A stretch of DNA of 15,883 nt from the NCBI GenBank assembly GCA_030039105.1, contig JASHQO010000156.1:1-15883 (forward strand). The letters run 5' to 3'. Under the pieces are notes generated by a model. That model ran no database searches and was not told the DNA's origin. It was given only the letters and a program-made list of their open reading frames with translations. The DNA is from Xanthobacteraceae bacterium (GTDB lineage: Bacteria; Pseudomonadota; Alphaproteobacteria; Rhizobiales; Xanthobacteraceae). Below, in pieces: positions 1 through 7,058 of the stretch. A program made the position numbers and the translations under genes. How positions within the stretch are numbered: the first letter of the stretch is position 1; every line of letters starts with the position of its first letter.

Positions 1-1
1 G

Positions 2-115
2 GTGAAGACCTCGGAGGTGCTGGCGTTTCTCGATACGCTGCCGGCCGGCATGTATGACCTGCCGCCCGGTCAATCCGCACCGCAAAAAGCGACCAGGCGT
101 GCGGCGAATTTCTGA
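2..115 (+). CDS. C-terminal fragment of an unidentified protein
   Basis: The first 38 codons of the window read open in one frame to a TGA at 113-115, giving a tail with VKTSEVLAFLDTLPAGMYDL followed by a short basic stretch ending RRAANF. Codon choice is GC-rich as in the neighbouring genes, so I take it as the 3' end of a gene starting left of the window. I do not recognise the family; too little is visible. The frame could be a chance opening, since 38 codons is short in GC-rich DNA. Confidence 0.45.
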   Translation: MKTSEVLAFLDTLPAGMYDLPPGQSAPQKATRRAANF

Positions 116-183
116 TACGTGCTTGCATCGGCGTGAGTAGCACGCGGCGCGATTTTGCCTACCCTACGTCGCGCGGCCAATAA

Positions 184-1047
184 TCAGCTTCGTCCCGTCG
201 CCTTCTGCGCCGCGGTCAGGTGGCCGTAGCTCTGCACCGGCGCGCACATCAGGAAGCGGTAGCCTTCCCTGACGATGCGCTCGACGTTGCCCTGCTCGAC
301 GTGCGGATGACCGACGACGACATTGTGCTTCTTGCAGGCGTCGACGATGCGCTTCATCCATTCCAGCACGACCTTGTGCTCGTACTGGCGTGGATAGCCG
401 AGCTCCTGCGAGAGATCCCCCTCGCCGATCAGGATGCAGCCGATGCCCGGCACTTTCGTGAGCATGGCATCGAGATTCTCGACGCCGCGGGTGTCTTCGA
501 TCTGCAGGATGCAGAAAATCTCGCCCTGCGGGTTGAGCGGCCAGACGTCGGCCTTCTGGTAATATTCCTGCTGGCTCAAGCCCCAGTAACGCGCCGCGGT
601 GGTCGGACCGTCGCCGCGGATGCCGGGCGGCTCGTAATGCGCCGCGCTTTTGAGCCGCGGGTAGCGACAGGCGCCGACCGCATTGGCGGCTTCCTCGACC
701 GTCGAAATATGCGGAAACACGATGCCGTAGCAGCCGACGTCGAGGGCCTGCTTGGCGTGCCACTGCGCCATCTCGACACCGTTGACCGGCACGCGCACCA
801 TCGGCGTCACGCCCGGCACCACGGACGCCGCCTTGGCGACCTGCGCGCGATTGAGCATGTATTGCAGGCAGTCGCGAAGGAGCCGGCCGTCCCACGGATT
901 GTGCTCCATCTCGAACACGCAACCGTCGAACTTCGATGTCGCCATCGCGACCGCGCTGTTGATCTCGGCCGGCGCAAAGCACGTCAGCGCATGATGGCCC
1001 GCTTCGAGCGCGCGGATAACGCCGTTGAGACGCGGTAGATCAGCCAT
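184..1047 (-). CDS. HpcH/HpaI-family aldolase / citrate lyase-like protein
   Basis: A 287-residue TIM-barrel enzyme of the HpcH/HpaI class II pyruvate aldolase family, which cleaves or forms C-C bonds of 2-oxo acids using a divalent metal. Visible signatures: FEMEHNPWD at 45-53, with H49 in the place of the catalytic His of HpaI; the substrate-binding Arg in MVRVP (R85); metal ligands E184 in LQIED and D211 in GEGDLSQELG. The frame is open 45 codons further upstream, but ATG at 1047 is preferred because GGGGAGG lies 9 bases before it and the family alignment begins there. The upstream extension runs through an intergenic repeat-like stretch. It is divergent from ligJ. Inference: it may be the aldolase that cleaves 4-carboxy-4-hydroxy-2-oxoadipate made by LigJ, although that step is usually done by an RraA-type LigK. 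Family assignment is firm; substrate is unknown. Confidence 0.85.
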   Translation of the reverse strand: MADLPRLNGVIRALEAGHHALTCFAPAEINSAVAMATSKFDGCVFEMEHNPWDGRLLRDCLQYMLNRAQVAKAASVVPGVTPMVRVPVNGVEMAQWHAKQALDVGCYGIVFPHISTVEEAANAVGACRYPRLKSAAHYEPPGIRGDGPTTAARYWGLSQQEYYQKADVWPLNPQGEIFCILQIEDTRGVENLDAMLTKVPGIGCILIGEGDLSQELGYPRQYEHKVVLEWMKRIVDACKKHNVVVGHPHVEQGNVERIVREGYRFLMCAPVQSYGHLTAAQKATGRS

Positions 1048-1092
1048 TTCCTTAAGCCTCCCCTTTTGCGGGGCGCATCCTAGCGGGTCCGC

Positions 1093-1120
1093 CCCGTCAT
1101 TGCGAGGAGCGCAGCAATGG
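1093..1120. repeat. Putative dispersed intergenic repeat fragment (CGTCATTGCGAGGAGC type)
   Basis: In the 151-base gap between the aldolase and ligJ start codons lies CCCGTCATTGCGAGGAGCGC and a few more bases. I know this motif as a common intergenic repeat in Bradyrhizobium-type genomes. A related string, CGTCATCGCGGGGAGCC, occurs at about 14220-14236 in this window. Only a fragment is visible here. The rest of the gap must hold both promoters, but I see no convincing -35/-10 pair. Confidence 0.4.
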
Positions 1121-1198
1121 AGCGGCCGGGTTTGACAATATCGCCACGCCCCGTAGCATCCGGTCGAACCCGCAAAACCCACTTAAGCGACGGCACCA

Positions 1199-2230
1199 AT
1201 GATCATCGATTGCCACGGCCACTACACCACCGAGCCCAAGGATCTGCACCGCTTCCGCAAAGAGCAGACCGCCGCCGCCAACGCCAAGGACAAGACGGCG
1301 ATGCCGTCGCGCGCGGCGCTGAAAATGCCCGACGACGAAATTCGCGAGAGCATCGAGCAGAACCAGCTCAAGCTGCAGCGCGAGCGCGGCACCGACCTCA
1401 CCATCTTCTCGCCGCGCGCCTCCGGCATGGGTCATCACGTCGGCGACGAGAGCGTCAGCGTGGAATGGTCGCAAATCTGCAACGATTTGATCGCCCGCGT
1501 GGTGTCGCTTTATCCGCAGAACTTCATCGGCGTATGCCAATTGCCGCAGTCGCCCGGCGTCGACCCGAGCCATTGCGCCGCCGAGCTCGAGCGCTGCGTC
1601 AAGATGGGCTTCGTCGGCTGCAATCTCAATCCGGACCCGTCCGGCGGCTATTTCAACTCGCCGCCAATGACCGACAAATGGTGGTTTCCGCTGTACGAGA
1701 AGATGATCGAGCTCGACGTGCCGTGCATGATCCACGTCTCCGGCTGCTGCAACCCGGCGATGCACACCACCGGCTCGTATTATCTCAACGCCGACACGAT
1801 GGTGTTCATGCAGGTCATTTTGTCGGATCTGTTCAAGACCTTCCCGAAGCTGAAATTCGTCATTCCGCACGGCGGCGGCGCGGTGCCGTTCCATTGGGGC
1901 CGCTTTCGCGGCATCGCGCTCAACAACGGCAAGCCCGAGCTGGCCGAGATCATGGGCCAGAATATCTTCTTCGACACCTGCGTCTATCACCAGCCGGGCA
2001 TCGACCTGCTCACCAAGGTGGTGCCGGTCGACAACATTCTATTTGCCTCGGAAATGGTCGGCGCGGTGAAGGGCAACGACCCGAAGACCGGCTTCGGCTT
2101 CGACGACACCAAGCGCTACGTCGACAAAACGCCGATCAGCGACGCCGACCGCAAGAAAATTTTTGAAGGCAACGTGCGCCGGGTCTACCCGCGGCTGAAC
2201 GCGCACGCGGCGCTGAAGGCGACGGCATAG
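1199..2230 (+). CDS. ligJ: 4-oxalomesaconate hydratase (amidohydrolase superfamily)
   Basis: A 343-residue amidohydrolase-superfamily protein matching, as I recall it, Sphingobium LigJ along its length (about 341 residues). LigJ adds water to 4-oxalomesaconate to give 4-carboxy-4-hydroxy-2-oxoadipate in the protocatechuate 4,5-cleavage and gallate pathways. The metal site described for LigJ is present: H6 and H8 in DCHGHY, H179 in MIHVSG and E285 in FASEMVGAV. H224 in IPHGGGAVPFHWGRFRG matches the proposed general base. Other shared blocks are TIFSPRASGM, GCNLNPDPSGG and FDTCVYHQPGIDLL. The start is ATG at 1199; the Shine-Dalgarno is weak, but the protein begins where the family does. No LigAB, LigC, LigI or LigK is in the window; the divergent HpaI-type aldolase is the only plausible partner. 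A related hydratase or decarboxylase of the ACMSD family is the main alternative. Confidence 0.85.
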   Translation: MIIDCHGHYTTEPKDLHRFRKEQTAAANAKDKTAMPSRAALKMPDDEIRESIEQNQLKLQRERGTDLTIFSPRASGMGHHVGDESVSVEWSQICNDLIARVVSLYPQNFIGVCQLPQSPGVDPSHCAAELERCVKMGFVGCNLNPDPSGGYFNSPPMTDKWWFPLYEKMIELDVPCMIHVSGCCNPAMHTTGSYYLNADTMVFMQVILSDLFKTFPKLKFVIPHGGGAVPFHWGRFRGIALNNGKPELAEIMGQNIFFDTCVYHQPGIDLLTKVVPVDNILFASEMVGAVKGNDPKTGFGFDDTKRYVDKTPISDADRKKIFEGNVRRVYPRLNAHAALKATA

Positions 2231-2244
2231 CGACAGGCTCCGCA

Positions 2245-3144
2245 TTGGCAAAGGCGCGCAAGACCCGCAACGAGCGCAAGTCGCATCTCGTCACCATCGG
2301 TCCGCGCGAGATCGAGACCCACGGCCTCGGCACCGGTTTCTGGAACGATCTTTATCATCGCTCGATGACGGTGTACTGGCCGGTGTTCTTCGGCAGCGCC
2401 GCCGCGCTGTTCGTCATTCTCAATGCAATCTACGCCTTCCTGTACTGGCTGGGCGACGATCCGATCGCCAACGTCGCGCCCAACCTGCCGCGGCCGTTGA
2501 GCCTGTTCTATTTCTCGATCGAGACGCTGGCGACCGTCGGCTACGGCGACATGCACCCGCAGACCAATTACGGGCATCTCGTCGCTACCGTCGAGATCTT
2601 CACCGGCATGAGTTTCCTCGCGGTGATGACCGGCCTGATCTTCGCCCGCTTCTCGCGGCCGCGGGCGCGCTTCGTGTTCGCCCGCCATGCCGTCGTCACC
2701 ACCTATCAGGGCCAGCCGACCCTGATGATCCGCATCGCCAATGCGCGGCACAACACGATCTCGCAGGCGACCGCGCGGCTATGGCTGTTCCGCCTCGAGC
2801 ACACCAAGGAACGCGACGTGTTCCGCCGCTACTACGAGTTGAAGCTCGACCGCCGCGAGCATCCCCTGTTCTCGCTGAGCTGGACGCTGCTGCACATCAT
2901 CGACGAATCCAGCGCGTTCCGCGACATGACCCAGGACACTTTCTTCGACGTCGAGGGCACGCTGATCCTCAACGTCGACGGCGTCGACGACAATTCCGCG
3001 CAGCGGCTCTACGCCCGGCAGGTTTATGGGTGGCGCGATATCCGCTGGCAGCATCGCTACCGCGACATCACCAGCCTGTCGGAACAAGGCCGCCTCGTGC
3101 TCGACTACACCAAGTTTCACGACACCGTGTCGGAGGAGACGTAG
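2245..3144 (+). CDS. KirBac-type inward-rectifier potassium channel
   Basis: A 299-residue bacterial Kir channel, within the usual range for the family. In order: an amphipathic slide-helix region (about 28-42), outer helix TM1 (about 43-68), a pore helix and selectivity filter ETLATVGYGDMHPQT with TVGYGD at 97-102, inner helix TM2 (about 108-134), then a cytoplasmic immunoglobulin-like domain (about 140-299) beginning with RARFVFARHAVV. It should conduct K+ across the inner membrane as a tetramer. The start is TTG at 2245: no ATG or GTG precedes the slide helix, and the next Met (41) would remove it. The start lies 14 bases after the ligJ stop, so the two are probably co-transcribed and translation coupled, although a metabolic link is not obvious. 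Confidence 0.9.
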   Translation: MAKARKTRNERKSHLVTIGPREIETHGLGTGFWNDLYHRSMTVYWPVFFGSAAALFVILNAIYAFLYWLGDDPIANVAPNLPRPLSLFYFSIETLATVGYGDMHPQTNYGHLVATVEIFTGMSFLAVMTGLIFARFSRPRARFVFARHAVVTTYQGQPTLMIRIANARHNTISQATARLWLFRLEHTKERDVFRRYYELKLDRREHPLFSLSWTLLHIIDESSAFRDMTQDTFFDVEGTLILNVDGVDDNSAQRLYARQVYGWRDIRWQHRYRDITSLSEQGRLVLDYTKFHDTVSEET

Positions 3145-3171
3145 AGCCGGTTGGTTGCAAGGCCGGCCGCA

Positions 3172-3690
3172 TCAACGCGGCAATTCTTCGAACGGCTGCT
3201 GCATGATCACGTCCATCGCGGTCACGAAGGCAAACGCCAGGGTGAGGAAATTGACAATCAAGGCTGTGATGTAGGCGGCCGCGCTGTAACGGAAGCCTGC
3301 CAAGATAGCGATCAGCATTGCGACGATGACGGCGGCGCCAAGCACGATAAAGATGGCGAACACAATGGGCGGCGAGCTTCGGCCGGAGACCTTGTGGCGG
3401 CGATGAGGATAACTCAACAAGAACGACAGCATCGTCAGCGCAAAGATCACGGCCGAGATTTTCCAGACAACCTCCTCTTCGAACCCATAAAGCGCCAACA
3501 CTGCCGGCAGCAGCGCCATCGCGATCAGAATGAAGAGGTCGGTCAGCACCGTCTTCGCCAGAAATCGGTCGAGCACGGACAGCTTGGCACCGGCGGCCTG
3601 GCGGATGCCGAGCAGCAGTGCCGAGAATCCGGCGAATGTCACCATCAATCCGGCCAACGTGTAGAGGATGGCGGCGCCTTTGACTTCCAC
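3172..3690 (-). CDS. Small multi-span inner-membrane protein of unknown function
   Basis: A 172-residue hydrophobic protein with five likely membrane segments (about 8-28, 48-68, 76-94, 108-131, 138-158) and short polar loops, including KLSVLDRFLAK and SYPHRRHKVSGR. I do not recognise a family and see no catalytic motif. The GTG start at 3690 lies 5 bases past the stop of the upstream quinone oxidoreductase gene. A TTG at 3699 in the same frame overlaps that stop and is an alternative start adding three residues. The same frame stays open far upstream only as a shadow of the oxidoreductase gene. It looks like the second gene of an operon with the oxidoreductase. Its stop is 27 bases from the convergent KirBac stop. 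Confidence 0.75.
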   Translation of the reverse strand: MEVKGAAILYTLAGLMVTFAGFSALLLGIRQAAGAKLSVLDRFLAKTVLTDLFILIAMALLPAVLALYGFEEEVVWKISAVIFALTMLSFLLSYPHRRHKVSGRSSPPIVFAIFIVLGAAVIVAMLIAILAGFRYSAAAYITALIVNFLTLAFAFVTAMDVIMQQPFEELPR

Positions 3691-3695
3691 GCTAT

Positions 3696-4670
3696 TCAAG
3701 CCACGTCGATCACGATCTTGCCGAAGTGCTGGTTGGCGTTCATCATCGCGAGCGCCGGCACGATATCGGCGAGCTTGAAAGTCTTGGAGATTGGCAGGCT
3801 GAGCTTGCCCGACTCCACCGCCGGCCACAGGTCGGCGCGCATCGCTTTCACGATCTCGCGCACTTCCTCGGGCGTGCGGGTGCGGAAGGTGACGCCGATA
3901 TAGTCGATGCGTTTCAACGCGTGCAGGTCGTAGTTGAACTCGCCCTTGGTGCCGCCGAGGCGGCCGACATTGACGATGCGGCCGAGCAGCGCGCAGGCTT
4001 CGAGATTGCCGTTGGCGACCGGCGCCGACACCATGTCGACGATCAGGTTGACGCCCTTGCCGCCGGTCGCCTTCTTCACGTCCTGCGGCCAATCCGGCTT
4101 GCTGGTATCGATGGCGACGTCGCAGCCGTAGTCCTTCAGGCCGGCGCGGCGTTGCGCATTGGTCGAGGTGCCGAGCACCAGCGACGCGCCCATCAGCTTG
4201 CCGATCTGCATGCCCATCAGGCCGACGCCGGAACTGGCGCCCTGGATGAGCAATGTCTCGCCGCGCTTGAGCCGGCCCGCGGTGACCACGGCATTGTGCA
4301 TGGTCTGCAGCGCCACCGGAAAGCACGCCGCCTGGGCATAGGTCATGTTGTTGCCGGGGATGCGATGGGCGCGGCCGGCATCGGTGACGGCATATTCGGC
4401 AAAGCCGCCGGGCGCCGACGCCATGACGCGGTCGCCCGGCTTGAAATCCTTGACCTCGCTGCCGACCGCCTCGACCTCGCCGGAGCATTCCAGCCCGATG
4501 CGGGCGCCGACGCCGCCGACCGGACCGTGCTGGATGCCGGCTGCAACGATGGTGTCGGCGCGGTTGAGGCTCGAAGCGCGGACCTTGATCAAAATCTCGT
4601 TCGGCTTCGGCTCGGGCTTCGGCAGGTCGCGGATTTCGACGCCCTTTTCGCCGAGAACGGCTGCTTTCAC
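3696..4670 (-). CDS. Zinc-independent quinone oxidoreductase-type MDR protein
   Basis: A 324-residue medium-chain dehydrogenase/reductase of the NADPH:quinone oxidoreductase (QOR) group, predicted to be cytoplasmic. The N-terminal GroES-like fold has the QOR signature around ASSLNRADTIVAAG (32-45) and GLECSGEVEAVG. The Rossmann part has the dinucleotide loop GASSGVG at 144-150. The catalytic-zinc Cys/His set of alcohol dehydrogenases is not apparent. The C-terminus ends FGKIVIDVA, as is usual for QORs. The start is GTG at 4670, with GGGAGGA about 7 bases upstream; no better Met is nearby. It is followed at once by the small membrane protein gene, suggesting an operon. It is divergent from the molybdopterin enzyme gene, with a hairpin repeat between. 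The substrate is unknown; enoyl or crotonyl-type substrates are as possible as quinones. Confidence 0.88.
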   Translation of the reverse strand: MKAAVLGEKGVEIRDLPKPEPKPNEILIKVRASSLNRADTIVAAGIQHGPVGGVGARIGLECSGEVEAVGSEVKDFKPGDRVMASAPGGFAEYAVTDAGRAHRIPGNNMTYAQAACFPVALQTMHNAVVTAGRLKRGETLLIQGASSGVGLMGMQIGKLMGASLVLGTSTNAQRRAGLKDYGCDVAIDTSKPDWPQDVKKATGGKGVNLIVDMVSAPVANGNLEACALLGRIVNVGRLGGTKGEFNYDLHALKRIDYIGVTFRTRTPEEVREIVKAMRADLWPAVESGKLSLPISKTFKLADIVPALAMMNANQHFGKIVIDVA

Positions 4671-4716
4671 GGTTGTTCCTCCCGTTCCTCGATGTACTAT
4701 CGTCAGGCAAACGTTG

Positions 4717-4780
4717 CGGGTTAGCCGAAGGCGTAACCCGCCATGCTGAAAGGCGGATTACGCTACGCTAAACCGCCCTA
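4717..4780. repeat. Tandem two-hairpin palindromic intergenic repeat
   Basis: Two imperfect palindromes lie side by side between the divergent oxidoreductase and molybdopterin genes. The first (about 4718-4740) pairs CGGGTTA with TAACCCG around a GCC/GGC inner stem. The second (about 4751-4779) pairs GGCGGATTACGC with a GC..TAAACCGCC arm. I know both halves (GGGTTAGCC..GGCGTAACCC and GGCGGATTACGCTxCGCTAA..CCGCC) as dispersed repeats in many Bradyrhizobium-like genomes. The second hairpin ends 14 bases before the ATG at 4794. Confidence 0.75.
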
Positions 4781-4793
4781 CAAGGCACGGCCC

Positions 4794-6887
4794 ATGAACC
4801 AGCTCGTCCGCCCCAAGACAATCGGCGCTTCGGCCTGCCCGCACGACTGTCCGTCGACTTGCGCGCTCGAAGTCGAGGTCATGGACGAGCACACCATCGG
4901 CCGCGTGCGCGGCGCCGCCGACAATGCCTATACGGCCGGCGTGGTGTGCGAGAAGGTGGCGCGCTATGCCGAGCGCGCCCACCATCCGGACCGGCTGACG
5001 CGGCCGCTGCGCCGGATCGGCGACAAAGGCTCCGGCCGGTTCGCGCCGATCTCCTGGGACGGCGCGCTCGATCTGGTGGCGGAGAATTTTCTGCGCGCCG
5101 AGCAGGCGCACGGCTCCGAAGCGGTGTGGCCCTATTACTATGCCGGCACCATGGGCCACCTGATGCGCGACGGCATCAACCGGCTGCGCCATGCCAAGAA
5201 ATATTCCGGCTTCTTCTCCACCATCTGCGTCAACTCGGCCTGGTCCGGCTTCATGGCCGGCACCGGAAAGCTCGCCGGCGCCGATCCGCGCGAAATGGCG
5301 AAGTCCGACCTGGTGGTGATCTGGGGCACCAATGCGGTGAACACCCAGGTCAACGTGATGACGCACGCGACGCGCGCCCGCAAGGAACGCGCCGCCAAGA
5401 TCGTCGTCGTCGACGTCTACATGAACGGCACGATGCAGCAGGCCGATCTGCCGGTGCTGATCCGGCCCGGCACCGACGGCGCGCTGGCCTGCGCGGTGAT
5501 GCATTGCCTGTTCCGCGACGGCAAAGCCGACTGGGATTATCTGCAGCGCTACACCGACGCGCCGCGCGAGCTCGAAGCCCACATGCGCACCCGCGATCCG
5601 GCCTGGGCGGCGAGGATCACCGGCTGCCCGGCGGAGACCATCGAGCACTTTGCCCACTTGGTCGGCGAGCGCAAGCGCGCCTATTTCCGGCTCGGCTACG
5701 GCTTCTCGCGCTCGCGCAACGGCGCCGCCAACATGCACGCGGCAAGCTGCATCGCCGCGGTCTCCGGCGCCTGGCGGCTCGAAGGCGGCGGCGCCTTCCA
5801 CAATAACGGCGACGTCTTTCATCTCGACAAGAGCCTGATCGAAGGCGCTGACGTGCGCGACCCTTCGATCCGCATGCTCGACCAGTCGCGCATCGGCCCG
5901 GTCCTGACCGGCGACGCCGAAGCGCTGCAGGGCGGCGGGCCGGTCACGGCGCTCCTGATCCAGAACACCAACCCGGTATCGGTCGCGCCCGACCAGGAGG
6001 TCGTCAAGCGCGGCTTCGCGCGCGACGATCTGTTCGTCTGCGTGCACGAGCAGTTCATGACCGACACGGCGAAGGTCGCCGACGTCGTGCTGCCCGCCAC
6101 CATGTTCGTCGAGCACGACGATTTCTACACGGCGGGCGGCAGCCAATACATTCTGCTCGGGCCGAAGCTGATCGAGCCGCCCGGCGAATGCCGCTCCAAT
6201 CACGACGTAATCTGCGGCCTGGCGCATCGGCTCGGCGCCGCGCATCCCGGTTTTGCGATGACGCCGCGCCAATTGATCGACGTGACGCTGCAAAAGTCCG
6301 GCTGGGGCACGCTCAAGGAGCTCGAAGCCAAGCGCTGGATCGATTGCCAGCCGGATTTCGTCACCGCGCACTATTTGAACGGTTTTGCCTATCCGGACGG
6401 CAAATTCCGCTTCAAGCCGGACTGGCCCAACGTGCCGTTCGGGCGCTGGCACCGCAACGTGCCGTCGCGGCCGATGCCGGCGCTACCCGACCACTGGGAG
6501 GTGATCGAGGAGGCCGACGACGAGCATCCGTTTCGCCTGGCGACGTCGCCGTCGCGCGGCTTTCTCAATTCGACCTTCACCGAGACGCCGACCTCGCTCG
6601 GCCGCGAGCGCCGGCCGACCGTGATGATCAATCCCGACGATGCCGCGGCGCTCGGCGTCGCCGACGGCGAGCAGATCGTGCTCGGTAATCGTCGGGGTGA
6701 GGTGCGCATCCACGCCAAATTGTTCGACGGCGTGCGCCGCGGCGTGCTGATCGCGGAGTCGCTATGGCCCAACTCCGCTTATGCCGACGGCCGCGGCATC
6801 AACACGCTGACCGGCTCCGACTCGATCGCGCCGTTCGGCGGCGCGGCGTTCCACGACAATAAGGTGTGGCTGCGTAAAGCTGCGTAG
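4794..6887 (+). CDS. Molybdopterin- and 4Fe-4S-containing oxidoreductase (DMSO reductase superfamily)
   Basis: A 697-residue catalytic subunit of the MopB/DMSO reductase superfamily. The N-terminus has a 4Fe-4S cysteine set C15-X3-C19-X3-C23-X28-C52 (ACPHDCPSTC, then VCEKVARYAE), followed by DRLTRPLRRIG. The central bis-MGD domain includes FSTICVNSAWSG (C145, S148) and SDLVVIWGTNAVNTQVN. The C-terminal molydopterin dinucleotide-binding domain starts near 575 (HPFRLATSPSRGFLNSTF) and runs to 690, with LGVADGEQIVLGNRRG. There is no twin-arginine signal, so it should be cytoplasmic. ATG 4794 is chosen over an upstream frame opening at 4743 because that extension lies in the hairpin repeat; AAGG lies 10 bases before 4794. 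No small subunit, electron-transfer subunit or Mo chaperone gene is adjacent. The substrate is unknown; I could not decide which residue ligates molybdenum. Confidence 0.88.
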   Translation: MNQLVRPKTIGASACPHDCPSTCALEVEVMDEHTIGRVRGAADNAYTAGVVCEKVARYAERAHHPDRLTRPLRRIGDKGSGRFAPISWDGALDLVAENFLRAEQAHGSEAVWPYYYAGTMGHLMRDGINRLRHAKKYSGFFSTICVNSAWSGFMAGTGKLAGADPREMAKSDLVVIWGTNAVNTQVNVMTHATRARKERAAKIVVVDVYMNGTMQQADLPVLIRPGTDGALACAVMHCLFRDGKADWDYLQRYTDAPRELEAHMRTRDPAWAARITGCPAETIEHFAHLVGERKRAYFRLGYGFSRSRNGAANMHAASCIAAVSGAWRLEGGGAFHNNGDVFHLDKSLIEGADVRDPSIRMLDQSRIGPVLTGDAEALQGGGPVTALLIQNTNPVSVAPDQEVVKRGFARDDLFVCVHEQFMTDTAKVADVVLPATMFVEHDDFYTAGGSQYILLGPKLIEPPGECRSNHDVICGLAHRLGAAHPGFAMTPRQLIDVTLQKSGWGTLKELEAKRWIDCQPDFVTAHYLNGFAYPDGKFRFKPDWPNVPFGRWHRNVPSRPMPALPDHWEVIEEADDEHPFRLATSPSRGFLNSTFTETPTSLGRERRPTVMINPDDAAALGVADGEQIVLGNRRGEVRIHAKLFDGVRRGVLIAESLWPNSAYADGRGINTLTGSDSIAPFGGAAFHDNKVWLRKAA

Positions 6888-6961
6888 ATGGGGTTGAGCG
6901 GAGCAAAACCCATCGACAGCCCTCGCCGCCATTTGGTGGGTTTCGTTTTCGCTCGACCCAC
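6887..6961. repeat. Pair of oppositely oriented hairpin repeats after the molybdopterin gene
   Basis: Immediately at the stop codon a palindrome pairs GATGGG with CCCATC (6887-6914). About 20 bases on, a second pairs GTGGGT with ACCCAC (6936-6961). The second matches a dispersed GTGGGTTTCG..CTCG.CCCAC element known to me from related genomes, and the first is the same element in reverse orientation, so this is a doublet. The first hairpin could help end transcription of the molybdopterin gene, though there is no T-run. The rest of the gap up to 7058 shows nothing I can support. Confidence 0.65.
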
Positions 6962-7058
6962 TTACAGCGCGCACCTGCGCTGATGCGCCGCCCTTGACGC
7001 GCTTACCCGCCCGAACAGAATGCAAGCGATCAGGGCCGCCCGTTTCGGCGAAACGAAC

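Noticed and set aside
220..1038. A 272-codon open frame on the + strand
   Set aside because: Antisense shadow of the HpaI-type aldolase, which has intact catalytic residues and a good ribosome-binding site.
3145..3171. GGCCGGCC palindrome in the gap between the KirBac and membrane-protein genes as terminator
   Set aside because: The stem is short and weak, no T-run follows, and such GC palindromes are frequent by chance here.
4743..4793. Upstream ATG start for the molybdopterin gene
   Set aside because: The 17 extra codons lie in a palindromic repeat and do not match the family start; ATG 4794 precedes the 4Fe-4S motif at the normal distance.
4758..6452. A 564-codon open frame on the - strand
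   Set aside because: It is antisense to the molybdopterin enzyme, whose protein shows intact family motifs throughout; the reverse product has no recognisable family.
6994..7022. Possible sigma-70 promoter (TTGACG box) upstream of tctC
   Set aside because: The -35 box is good, but the hexamer 17 bases downstream is far from TATAAT; not supportable by eye.
7020..7058. ATG 7020 as start of the TctC protein
   Set aside because: It would place 13 residues ahead of a classical Sec signal peptide and has no Shine-Dalgarno; ATG 7059 fits better.
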